A stretch of DNA of 64,000 nucleotides, from contig NW_001799566.1 of assembly GCF_000165425.1 (NCBI RefSeq), forward strand, positions 1-64,000. The letters are read 5' to 3'. The notes under the pieces were generated by a model. That model searched no databases, was not told the DNA's origin, and worked only from the letters and a program-made list of their open reading frames with translations. This DNA comes from Paramecium tetraurelia. Taxonomy: Eukaryota; Ciliophora; Oligohymenophorea; Peniculida; Parameciidae. The position numbers and the translations under genes are program-made. This document shows positions 53,701 through 63,651 of this stretch, piece by piece. Within the stretch, counting starts at the first letter, position 1; every line of letters begins with the position of its first letter.

Positions 53701-53917
53701 ACATTTTATCTATTAATTCTAACTTTCTTTGCTCTTCCTTTCTTTTCTTCGCTGCTTATTTGAATTCTTCCTTTGAAATGGTTGAAGCACCAATATTAAA
53801 ATCAACGAATTTCCCCTTTTTGCCAGCTTACTTTCCTCCTTTGGAATCTCCTCCTGAAGCAGTTCCTCTTAAAGTGTTGTTTATGTTATTACAAACATCA
53901 ATGCAAAAGTTTCCCAT
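47714..53917 (-). CDS. 2067-residue protein with degenerate kinase-like domain and TPR-like repeats
   Basis: One uninterrupted frame of 2068 codons from ATG 53915-53917 to TGA 47714-47716. The start MGNFC could be N-myristoylated and palmitoylated. A charged coiled coil occupies residues about 35-90. Residues about 100-360 resemble a protein kinase fold, with INHGNVNDENIYL where kinases have HRDLKPEN and YRIKGF where they have DFG, so catalytic Asp residues are missing. Residues about 400-1750 are helical with TPR-like pairs (FCLGFCYMQNRELELAYATF, ARIHTESALVIFEEEYG). Near the C-terminus, RQIKRFIRRYLRRKMKAK looks like a calmodulin-binding or IQ-like helix. It is probably a membrane-associated scaffold; partners unknown. 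Confidence 0.8.
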
Positions 53918-54070
53918 TTTATTTTAAATTATATAAGTATAACTATGAATTAAGTCTATTCTTTTAAAACTAGATTTCAATTTAGTAATCCCACAGATGT
54001 CATAGACAACAAAACAGGATCATTATTTGAATAGATTGTAATCTATAATAATATATATATTCTTATTTAA

Positions 54071-54682
54071 TCATGATAAGTATACTTTATTCATCTTTGT
54101 AACCTTGACTCTATCAATAGGACATTAATCAATCTTTTTTGAACACTCCTCACACACACAAACATGTCCACAGGGCTTCAGTAAGATACAATATTCCTTT
54201 TGGAGACATATCACACAAAACTTTTAAATCAAAGAATTTTTGTATAGAGAAATTTGGTTTTGGGTTTTAACTAATTGCTCTTCCACCTTTTTTATATCCT
54301 CAAAACTTTATTGTCTAATGGTTTCAAAATCACCCTCGTATAATTTTATTTGTAATCTCAATTAATTATTTGCTTCCTCAATCTGCTTGCCTCTACTTTT
54401 CTCTAGCTGTAACTCATGATGAATTATCAAATAATCCTATTGCAAAGTTTGATTCTGCTCCCTCTTTTTTTTTTGATCCCAAAATTGATTACGACTCGAA
54501 TCCAAAAACTCCCTGAATAGTTTAATCACTCGAAAAAGTTGCTTATGCGCTAATGTTAACTGGTCCTGCAATGAATTCCCAATGATATCCAGGCATTGAG
54601 AATCAACGAGGCTCCGTATATCATCGTCATTTTAGCAACAAAGGATCTCTTCTATAAGCATTTCATCATCCTATTCGTTCAT
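54071..54682 (-). CDS. Coiled-coil protein with C-terminal RING finger (203 aa)
   Basis: A single exon. The N-terminus is acidic (MNEQDDEMLIEEIL). A long helical coiled coil spans residues about 40-155. The C-terminal RING is of the compact C3HC4 type seen in MUL1/IAP-like proteins: FCVICLQKEYCILLKPCGHV, then CVCEECSKKIDQCPIDR. It is therefore a likely ubiquitin E3 ligase acting as a dimer through the coiled coil. The substrate is unknown. No membrane span is seen. The downstream gene on the same strand starts 154 bp further on. Confidence 0.85.
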
Positions 54683-55094
54683 CTTTACGGAATTATTAAA
54701 TATCAAAATTTTATTAAGACATAATTGCCTACACATTAACTCTGTTATTTTAAATTTACAAATATTTTATTAGAAAACATAATAACCAAGTGCATGTCGC
54801 TTAAAAAATTAATATTTCATTTATAGTTTCTCTTGCTTTTCCATTCAATTCAATCCTTTTTATTGCTCCAATTAAATCCAATAATGAATTTAACTAAAAG
54901 CATTCTATTTTTTACCCCACTCCCAATTAACATGTCTCTACTATCCATTTTTATTATTAATTCTGCCATTGATACCAAACTTTTAGTAATCATTTTCTAA
55001 TCTCCTATTGTGACTTATAAAAACTTTAGTTGAATATCTGATTTTATTGTATATTTTTTGTAATAATTTTTCTAATAAAATATATTTTGTACAC
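54683..55094. other. Intergenic, divergent promoter region
   Basis: 412 bp between the divergently transcribed RING-protein and Rab genes. It is AT-rich, with a few short open frames in all phases and none with coding texture. It should contain both promoters, but no motif stands out. Confidence 0.4.
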
Positions 55095-55779
55095 ATGACC
55101 GAGGAATAGTGTGATTATGTATTCAAATTCATCATAATTGGCAATGGTAATTGTGGGAAAACTAGTCTACTTTATCATTACACTCATGGAAAATGTAATT
55201 TATATCATGACTTAAGCAATTACAAATGTTAAGCAGACATTGGGTGTTGAATTTTCTGCCAAGATAATTTAAGTGAAGCAAAAGAAAATTAAGATGCAAC
55301 TATGGGATACTGCTGGCTAAGAGAGGTATAGATCTTTGACCAAGGGCTACTACAGAGGAGCCTTGGGATCTTTGATAGTGTTTGATGTTACTAAGTACAA
55401 ATATACAGTAAATTAGTTCAGACTCTTTTGAGGCTCTTAAAGAGTGGATCAAATGTGCCAGGGATTTCTCGAAACCATCAATCTAAATAATTATCATAGG
55501 AAATAAAATCGATCTAGAAAAAGAAAGGTAAAATTACATTTATCATATAGAGTGATTTCTGAATAATGTGCTAAATAATTCTGCTAGGAAAACGATGTAT
55601 TGTACATAGAAACTAGTGCAAACACTGGCTATTAAGTCAATGAGGCATTTACTCAAATTACAATCAAACTTCTAGACTTGTTGTAGTAAGGAGTCATTGA
55701 TGGAGGTATGATCAAGCCAAAATTCCTTACAACAAAATAACCAGATGAAAAAGAAAAATAATAACAATGCAATTGTTGA
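55095..55779 (+). CDS. Rab4-like small GTPase
   Basis: A 205-aa Rab controlling vesicle traffic, most like the Rab4/Rab2 branch (endosome recycling), by the lines YYRGALGSLIVFDVT, QENDVLYIETSANTG and VNEAFTQITIKLLDLLQQGVID. GTP-binding motifs are complete: P-loop GNGNCGKT, switch II WDTAGQERYRSLT, GNKIDL and ETSA. The C-terminus CNC is a double-geranylgeranylation CXC signal. Three introns (22, 22 and 23 nt) fall after HGK, after the VT of FDVT and after EKER; the spliced length is exactly 206 codons. The P-loop asparagines and cysteine differ from the usual GDSGVGKS but keep all essential positions. Confidence 0.9.
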
Positions 55780-55901
55780 CCACTTGTTTTTATTAGTTTA
55801 TAACAGTAATTATAAGAAATAAAATTATTTTATTTAAAAAATTCTTAATGTTTCTTTTATATATAATTATATATATATATATATCATAAATGATAACCTC
55901 C

Positions 55902-56711
55902 TCACAGGTTCTCAACGTTACCACCTTCGTCATCAAGTTCTGAGGTCCATAATGTCAAGTTATCTCTAATTAATTACATGATGGTTGTTGCATCTTTGTA
56001 TTGATCTTCTTAAATTTATTCAATGTCTGCAATAGCATCATCGAAAGCCTAGAAATGATTAATTAAGATTCGTTACTGATTTAGCTAATTAACATGCCTT
56101 GGCAGCATCATTCAAGACTTCATAATAGAAAACTGAGAAATTCAAAGCGAGTCCTAATCTGATTGGATTTGTGGTTTTTAATTCTGAATTAGCAACATTG
56201 GAAGCGGCTTGGTAAGCGGCAAGGGCACCATCAGCGGCTTTCTTGTGTTAGTCACCGGAGGCGTATTCAGAAATGTATCTGTGATAATCTCCCTTCATCT
56301 TGTGGAAGAAGACTTTGGCTTCAGGTGTTGAAGCAGTTTTGACCAAATGGCTGTCGATCAAATTGAGGATATCGTGACAATATTGATTCAATTCTTCTTC
56401 AATCTTTTTCTTGTAGCTTCTGATCAAGACAAGATTTTTTTATGAGGCTGGTTGGGATTGAGCCTAAAATTTAAATTTTTTTTTTTACTTTTCCTTCTTC
56501 CTTGTTTTCAATGCTGGACAAGACTCTCCAAGCTGTTCTTCTTCCACCGATGCTATTTTTGTAAGCGACGGAACAGAAGGTTTCTCTCTTCGATTGACAA
56601 CTCTTATCCATTTTGAACCACTTGTTTGATGTAATTGACCATATCTTCGAATCTCTCTGTTTTATTCAGTCCAATTTGGTCATATAGATGAGTTCTTCCC
56701 CTGGTGCTCAT
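55902..56711 (-). CDS. 14-3-3 protein gene with a one-base frameshift
   Basis: 14-3-3 proteins are dimeric phosphoserine readers. The family is unmistakable: [108 protein letters not shown]. Two introns are present: 56464-56488 (25 nt) and 56049-56076 (28 nt). Between RNLL and VAYKNS there is one surplus base at about 56571-56574 (a T on the coding strand) that throws the frame and hits TGA downstream. Total length minus introns minus that base is exactly 252 codons, normal for the family. It is either an assembly error or a freshly inactivated copy; the rest is free of damage. Confidence 0.85.
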
Positions 56712-56998
56712 TTAGATATTTTAAAAATTTAAATTCTTATTTGTTTCCAAAATCAAAGATCACCCTTAAATATAGCAAAATACAATATATTCAATAAATC
56801 TAAATTTATTTAAATATATAAAAGTACGAAGTATTATATTTTATATATATTATACAACTTCCAAAACTCATTTCTATTCCATTCATTCATCAATTCCCAA
56901 TTCTCCTTCCTTAGTTGGTCTCAATACTCCTTCTCAACTCTAAACAAGAAACTCAAGAGTATTAAAAAATTTTGAAAATTGAAAATTTGAATTTAAAA

Positions 56999-57298
56999 TC
57001 AATTTATATATTTTATAACAATACACCTCCATGAATTCATCATACTCATCATCAACACACTTATTTTATCATGTCCTTCGACAAGTAATGATATTTTTCT
57101 GCAAAAATCCATTAATGATTGTTCATTTTTTTCAAAATTATTATTTTCAATTTCATTCCTTCCTATTGCCTCATGGATTACTGATAGCAAGTATTTCAGC
57201 AAATGAGGTAAGCCTAATCTTAAACTATGTACATCCATTGACTAGTAATTTTAGTATGTATGATTAGATGAATTCTTATCCACTATGGATTTGAACAT
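56999..57298 (-). CDS. Small hypothetical protein (99 aa)
   Basis: ATG 57296-57298, with an in-frame TGA just upstream, to TGA 56999-57001. The middle is helical and leucine-rich (RLGLPHLLKYLLSVIHEAIG) and is followed by NEQSLMDFCRKISLLVEGHD and a Met-rich end. No domain is recognised. A short open frame on the opposite strand at 57031-57267 looks like its shadow. It may continue through an unrecognised intron at the 3' end. Confidence 0.45.
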
Positions 57299-57858
57299 TC
57301 CAAGTCAAAGCTTGAATGATTAGTTTCAAATTTTTATTAGTATTAGATTCTCAAGATTTAACACACTCTAACTTTTGATACTCCTGATATGAGAGAAAAT
57401 GGTTTAAGATTTCTAAATAAAATTTGCAAATATATCTCTTATATTGCTAACATGTATTGGTTTAACAAAATTGATAGATGAACACATTTGTATTTAAATT
57501 AAAATAAAAATTGTGATAGGCTATTATGATTATTCATCATAACACTAAATATTAATAATTTCTTCTAATTTAAAATTTATATTAGAAAAGTATTTAAAGA
57601 AATTAACCAATACTCTTTTGAAAATATAGACATTTGAAGTCAATTGATATAATTTTGAGAGTCCTTAGTATAGTATATTTATTTATCAACAATAATTGAA
57701 AACATTTGCACCAATGAAGGAAATTAATATATTCTAAATTCGTATATACAAGGATAACGAATTAAATTATATGTTTGAAAAAAAATAAAACTTGGGTGAA
57801 CAAATAATTATTTTTAACATATGATAAGACTAGATTTTGAATTAATCATTTAATAGTG
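57299..57858. other. Intergenic, nothing recognised
   Basis: Very AT-rich DNA. Frames are broken by TGA at short intervals on both strands, and no RNA gene, repeat array or regulatory motif is apparent. Confidence 0.4.
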
Positions 57859-58248
57859 ATGATTGTTTATAGAGATTTAATACCTGAAAATAAGAATGAT
57901 TATTAGTTTAAGGGATGCTGTTTTAACAATATCTTTGATATTTACATATAATCATATTATGGATATCCAATTTCAATAGCTTAGGAGATCATCTATAGAT
58001 GGAGAGAATAAAATAAGAGTGAGATTTAGCGCTAAATATTTTAGAATTAATTTAGTGATTTGAATAGTTATTATATTAAGGGAAATAATTCTAAAATAGT
58101 AAGCAAAACAGTAATAATGACCAAATGTGAATAATTATTAGAGAATAAGTAAAATTATTTAAGAATTCAACAATTCTAATTATAAATTCTGATGATGTTG
58201 GATTATGCTATTTATAGTTTTCACCTTCATAGAAATGATATAATTTGA
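57859..58248 (+). CDS. Uncharacterised 129-aa protein
   Basis: ATG 57859 to TGA 58246-58248, with an in-frame TGA shortly upstream. The text includes IPENKNDYQFKGCCFNNIFD, YGYPISIAQEIIYRW and MLDYAIYSFHLHRND, which is more varied than chance AT-rich translation. No family is recognised. It ends 23 bp before the TBC gene's start codon on the same strand. It could instead be an upstream exon region of that gene, but the frames are separated by a clean stop. Confidence 0.4.
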
Positions 58249-58271
58249 TATGCTTATTATTAAATTTTATT

Positions 58272-59434
58272 ATGTTATCAATTTAGAAAGTAAATATTGC
58301 CACTCTCTATAACAGAAATGAAGAGTACAAATCATGCAATCGTGAGACTGATAGAGAAGATCGTTCAAAAATTTGTATATCTATATGTAAATGTTAGAAA
58401 AGTTTAAGGAAATATTGCATTAAAATATTATTCCTATCAATGAACTGCTTCATCTAGCTTGGTCAGGTGTGCCGAGTGAACTCAGAAGCACGGTTTGGAG
58501 ACTATTACTCAAATATTAATCCCCAAATAGGGATGCCAATGTAATTTGGATAATAGACTTAGTTAGTTTGCAATCATAGAGCGAAAAAGAAACATGTACT
58601 TTGAAATGTGTGATATATATTTTGCCAAGAATCAGCAATATGATGATAGAGAGAAAAAGATTTTAAAATAAATCTCAGAAGATGTTAAGCGAACAATACC
58701 AGACTCTTCAGTGTTTAGAAATCCTTAAATTTAAACTTTGTTGGAGAGGATCCTTTTTATTTGGAATATACGAAATCCTGCCTGTGGGTATGTGTAAGGA
58801 ATGAATGACATTGTCACTCCTTTCTTAATCGTATTCTTGTCTGACTATGTTGATATTGACACTACTAAATTGCAATTCACTAATGAAAAACAACTAGATC
58901 ATCTAGATTAAAGGTTGATCAAATAAGTTGAGGCTGACTCTTATTGGTGTCTATGTAAATTATTAGAAACCGTTCTTGATAACTATACTAATTCACAACC
59001 AGGGTTGGTTCGTTTCTATAATAAATTTAAGGAGATTTTGTCAGCCTTGGATAAAAAGCTTTATGAACATCTTACTACCTCACTATGTAATTATACATTT
59101 TAATAATAGCAATGGAGTTATATGCATTTATCTTTAAATGGAGTACATGTATGTTATTAAGGATGTTTCAATTTGAAGTTGGGTTAAGATTATTTGATAC
59201 TTTATTAGCAGAGGAACAAAGTAACTGTTTATATTAATAATAGACTATTTTGAATTGTGCCTCTTCATAATTATTTCTATTTTAATGAAATTTTCTCTTA
59301 AAATTTAGAAATTATAATATGATGAAATAATGATCCTTCTTGAAAAGTTACCTACAAGAGAATGGTCAGAATCTGATTTGAGTCTTTGTTTATCAGAGGC
59401 TTATGCTTACTAAAGGATTTTTTCTAAGAAATGA
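58272..59434 (+). CDS. TBC-domain Rab GTPase-activating protein, TBC1D22-like
   Basis: 355 aa. Stimulates GTP hydrolysis by a Rab at an internal membrane; TBC1D22 relatives act at the Golgi. The TBC domain fills nearly the whole protein: HLAWSGVPSELRSTVWRLLL, LERILFIWNIRNPACGYVQG (IxxDxxR-like and YxQ finger regions), MNDIVTPFLIVFLSDYV, VEADSYWCLCKLLETVLDNY, then LRLFDTLLAEEQ and LPTREWSESDLSLCLSEAYA. The canonical 'IDIPRT' arginine finger appears here as VKRTIPDS, where the Arg is displaced, and YVQG keeps the glutamine finger. Four introns (23, 26, 23, 23 nt) give exactly 356 codons. It is shorter than animal TBC1D22 because it lacks the long N-terminus. Confidence 0.88.
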
Positions 59435-59766
59435 ATATATCCTAAATCTTAACATTATAAGTTAATTAAAATTGTTTCTATTATTATTAATATAAAAATT
59501 TAATCTAATTGAAACAGTTATTCAATAATATTAAATAAGCAGGATAAATTATCTGTTAGATGAAGTAGCAACTTTCAATTCATGAAATTTAATTCAACAA
59601 TAAAAAGAGTTCTTTTTAATGATTATTTATTTCATATTTTAAAAGCCTTTATGATTGTTTTTCTAATGAAGAACTATTTTAATATCATTAAAAAATGAGA
59701 TTTTTATTACAATAACCATTGTTCTAAATATAATTCATGTAAAAATTAATTAATAAATAAAAATTT
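59435..59766. other. Intergenic between convergent genes
   Basis: 332 bp of AT-rich 3' flank shared by the TBC gene and the convergent SFI1-like gene. I see no coding text and no terminator-like hairpin. Confidence 0.45.
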
Positions 59767-60675
59767 TCATTGTTGCAATTTAATAGTCTAAATTTAAGAA
59801 TCTGATTTTAGAAACTCGTTTGAAAATTAAGATTGATTTCCTCTATTTAGTAAGATGTTTTATTAAAGTAATCCAAACACGCATAGGATCAGAGTTTTAT
59901 TATAATGATGTTTTGCCAAAATTTGTTATCTCACTCTCACTCTTTTTAAGGATGTCCACAATTTCCAAAATTCAAATAATTTCTTTGTTCTTAAGTATGT
60001 ATAAAACCTTTTTGCTCTTTTCTCTCTTACATGTCCCTTCCAAACTTTAAAAGCTCTTATTAAAGTAGGTGAAATTGGTTATATTCTACGCCATTTTAAA
60101 AAGTATTGCTTCATAAAAATTAGTTGTAGTGCTCTTTTCTTCTATTTAGCGATGAGACTCCATTAAAATAGAATTTATTTTAATAGAAAATGTTAAATGT
60201 GAGCATATAAGGCATCAGCTATTCTTTGAAATTGCTCTTTTGAAACTTGTCTATTATAATTCAAAATGAATGATCTGAAGATATTTTTCTTGAAATTCCG
60301 AATTCTGGTCTTACAAAAATAGATTGTCTTGCCAACCTATGTTAACTCTTTTAAAATTTTTTAAAATCTCCTATTTTCTAATGCTAATGCCATGTTTTCC
60401 AATCTTTAATGAGAGAATGATTCGATTACTGAAATTTGGTCTTAGAACAAAGAGTTTTTGATATCTGTAAAATCTCTGTAGCTCTATTCCACTTTTGGTA
60501 TTTTGATTGATTATAGTAAACAAGATCTATTTGGTGTTTTAATGAATTTAAAGTATTTGGGTTTTGGATGCAATTGACTTTCATAATACCTTAATTTGGC
60601 TTTTCGATCAATAGCAAGTTATTACTCTAGTTCTTGTTCATATTGCTATCTCAATTGTTTACTTTATTATAACAT
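59767..60675 (-). CDS. SFI1-like tryptophan-repeat protein
   Basis: 302 aa, single exon. The N-terminal third is Gln/Glu-rich (QQYEQELEQQLAIDRKAK). From residue about 165 on there are spaced aromatic/basic helices with W-R or W-K cores about 25-35 residues apart: ILFQWSLIAKQKKRALQLIF, YFLKWRRI, AFKVWKGHVREKRAKRFY, LFEFWKLWTSLKRVRVRQ. This is the pattern of SFI1-type centrin-binding repeats, found in basal-body and contractile-filament proteins; Paramecium has many of them. Only about four repeats are present, against twenty or more in yeast Sfi1, so the match is suggestive. Confidence 0.65.
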
Positions 60676-60869
60676 AAATAAAATATCAAATAATTTTAAT
60701 CACACCCAATAATTAATAACACTAACATTTGATAAAATATGTATTATGGAGATGAAGAGTTGATATGAATAGGCAGGTATTGAATATAGAATTATTGTAT
60801 TTAATAACATAAAATATATATATAATGATACAATAACAATTACTCAAAATTACTAGTCTAATTACAAAC

Positions 60870-62132
60870 TCATTGCAAACTGATCAATCTTGCGAACTAT
60901 GTTGCCAAATGACTGTCATCTAAGAATATCTGCATAAAATTCTTGGCATTAAAGCCGTCTTAATATAAATTTGATAAGTCCTTGCATCCTCTTTCAGACA
61001 TAACAACAACATTTATTTTCATGTTGTAAGATGGGTTGACTAAATTGTTGAAGCTAAGATGCAAGAGAAACTACTGAATTGAAGAAAAAAGGTCGTCTTC
61101 ATTATTCGCTATAAGATCAGTCTTATTTTCTTTGTGTGATATGTCCCATCCTTAATCGATGTAAGCCAGTAAGTGCTGTAACTACAAGAAACTTAAATTT
61201 AATGATTCTGATAAAGGGATTTACAAGGTTTGCATTAAAATCACAGTAACATTTGTTTCCAAGGCTGTCGGCATTTTCTTAACTCTAACAAATAATAAAT
61301 ATCGATACATTAAGGTGGATAAACGATGAGCAAAGAAGAGCATTTCTCCTAACCCAATAATGTTGATAGTCTTGGTATTTTCTGATAAATATGGTTTAAT
61401 AAAATCATGGACTCTTTCTATATATCTAAATTCCTCATCAACTGAATCTGAGACTTCTTAGACTTATAACACTTCTGTATAAGGCGTTGAAAACACAAAA
61501 AGTGTGGCATTCAATTATTAAGCCAATTCTGGTAATTTAATGTGTTAGTAGAAATAATTAAACGATTAACCAAGTGGAGGGAATATGATGTAGAGATTTT
61601 CATATAGATGGGTGTGAATTTCAACTTAGAATAATTGATTTATTCGTAATTCTGTTCCCAAATCAACTATTGAGTAATTATATAAATTAAGTAAATCCGC
61701 TGTTGTATTGATACAAACATTATCAATGGACACACAATCTTCAACACAAATATTTTCTTTCAGTTTATATGGATGAGTGCATTAAATACATCTCTATTTG
61801 TATTCATGATAACAATATTCACAATTTTGGGAACAACTCATACAACTGAATTAGCTAGTGTCAAATGATGTATTCAAGGGACATAATAATTCTGAACGAT
61901 TATTGGGATTATGGAAGGGCAAGATGTTTGGTTTTTTATCTTCTCTTGATTTCTTAGCTAACTAGCCCATGAAGATCAACGAGGAGACGGCTGTAAAGAG
62001 AGCGAAAACGCCCAAATTTATCAACACCTTGCTGTTTTATTGTTTGTGTTATTTCCTATCTTCAGGATCATCGCAGATTTGATGGTGCTCAGTGTTTATA
62101 TTGAAGTATTCTTCCTCCTCTTCTTCGGACAT
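60870..62132 (-). CDS. Single-pass membrane protein with Cys-rich segment (420 aa)
   Basis: A single exon. The N-terminus is strongly acidic (MSEEEEEEYFNI). One membrane span at residues about 42-62 (VLINLGVFALFTAVSSLIFM) followed by Lys suggests a type II anchor. A short Cys cluster comes next at residues about 95-145 (CMSCSQNCEYC, CIQCTHPYKL, CVEDCVSIDNVC), like one furin-type repeat. The remaining 270 residues form a compact, cysteine-poor domain that I do not recognise, with GLGEMLFFAHRLSTLMYRY in its middle. It is probably on the cell surface or in the secretory path. Confidence 0.75.
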
Positions 62133-62195
62133 TTTAATTTATATATATATTGTTTTTAGAGCTATTAAATTACGAAAAGTAAATATAATTAAAAA

Positions 62196-63277
62196 ATGTC
62201 AATATAAAGAGAATGGTAGAAATTTGTGAGGCCACCGAGATATAATTATAGTTACTTTGATCTAGGTAGTTTATTTCTTATTAGCAGGGTTAGGTCCTGA
62301 ATGCATTTAACTACCTCAAGGTTACTTACGCAAACATGAGAGGATTATTACTAATCGTTAAAATTGCAAATTAGAAATGTCATTCTTTGAATTGAACCCC
62401 AAAACTTCGAATTGCATTGTTTATTGCCATGGTTATAATGGATGTAGAATAGAAGGCATTAAGTACGCTTCAATTGTCGCCTAGTATGGCTTCAATTTTT
62501 GTGCATTCGATTTCTAAGCATGTGGTCATTCCGAAGGGGATTTCATTACTTTTGGGTACTATTCCTATAAAATTTAATAGACATCTGGAGAAGGATGACA
62601 TCACTTCTATATTGTAGGAATTGGAATTAAATTTCTAGCAGAAGCAATTCATTTTATGGGGAAGATCTTTGGGAGCAACTACCATTCAATTGAAGGAATA
62701 ACCGAATGTGAAGGGATTGGTTTTGGATAGTTGTTTCACAAACTTCAATAAATTGGCGATTAGCATAATCCAGAAACAAACTCGATTGCCAAAATTCATC
62801 ATCAAGGCTATCATCTTCTTAACCAAAGGGTCGATAGAAGAGGAGGCAGGATTTCAATTGAATGATATCCAAGTGCATTGCAATTCCAACATGCCTACAC
62901 TCTACATTTGTAGCGATAAGGATTCACTTATAAAGGCTAAAAATAGTTTGAAATTGTATAAGCAACACAAAGGAATCAAAAAGTTGATCAAAGTGGATGG
63001 GGAACACAATGATTCTCGACCTCTGGAGATCATCCAACAAATTTGTTCATGGTGCAAGGACAGAGTGCAAATGCAATAAAACAATTATATTCAATACAAT
63101 TCAGTCCCTCAAGTGGCTAGATTGCCATTGGAGTTGATTTACGATTCTAATATTTAGAGTGGGATGTAATCTTCGTACAATAGGATTCCCAAGAATCCAG
63201 CTATCAAATTAAAAAATCAAATAAGTATTTAGTTAAGAACAAGCTGTAGAAATTTACACAGCGCAGTCTAATACTGA
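62196..63277 (+). CDS. Alpha/beta hydrolase family protein
   Basis: 344 aa, a serine hydrolase of the peptidase S9/ABHD17-like kind. The N-terminus FVRPPRYNYSYFDLG resembles related ciliate hydrolases. Active-site features are in order: oxyanion loop YCHGYNGCR, the nucleophile elbow GRSLGA (Ser), an acid in CSDKDSLI (Asp) and the catalytic His in GEHNDSRP. FDFQACGHSEGDFITFG is the conserved strand-helix before the elbow. Introns are 22 nt (near 62267-62288, ending CAG) and 25 nt (near 62559-62583); the spliced length is exactly 345 codons. A 65-residue Ser/Gln/Asn-rich tail follows the domain. Substrate unknown; lipid or depalmitoylation roles are only possibilities. Confidence 0.88.
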
Positions 63278-63346
63278 ATTTATATTTATATATATAGATA
63301 TTTAAGTCTTAGAAAATATAATAAATTGGTAATTTCATTATTAAAA

Positions 63347-63630
63347 ATGGAATTTATAAATGAAGGAGTTGAATGGTTTGAAATTCATTCCACAATCTGG
63401 GCAAATGATGTAGCATGTATGTTAAATGGCTAAAATAAGTGTTGAAAGACAATTATATTATGGGCTTTAAGGGAAAGCATAGACGTATAGCTTTGGGCAG
63501 TTCAATTGGGTTATTGATGCTCACTCAATTGGCTTAACGAAATCCTGTAGGAGCTTTACGTGTGGGTGCTTTCGCCTTTCCTGTACTCAGCTATGTGATA
63601 TGTCCTGAGATATACAATTCCTTATTATGA
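63347..63630 (+). CDS. Small membrane protein, possibly COX20-like (86 aa)
   Basis: ATG 63347 to TGA 63628-63630 with one 23-nt intron near 63418-63440 (ending AAG); the spliced length is exactly 87 codons. After a polar start (EGVEWFEIHSTIWAND) there is a basic turn GFKGKHRRIALGSS and two hydrophobic segments (IGLLMLTQLA and VGAFAFPVLSYVIC). This size and layout suit small mitochondrial inner-membrane factors such as COX20, but the resemblance is loose and I would not name it on sequence alone. It lies 69 bp after the hydrolase and 21 bp before alpha-COP. Confidence 0.55.
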
Positions 63631-63651
63631 TATACGTGTAAAATAATTAAA

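Noticed and set aside
53592-53927. 111-codon plus-strand ORF with a hydrophobic Ser/Phe/Leu stretch
   Set aside because: It is exactly antisense to the Lys/Glu/Arg-rich N-terminus of the 2067-codon gene, which explains its composition.
55868-55885. TA-dinucleotide run
   Set aside because: A short (at)n tract in an AT-rich 3' flank is expected by composition and shows no sign of a functional element.
57031-57267. 78-codon plus-strand ORF rich in Phe, Ser and His
   Set aside because: It is antisense to the better-looking minus-strand ORF at 56999-57298, and its composition matches the complement of that coding text.
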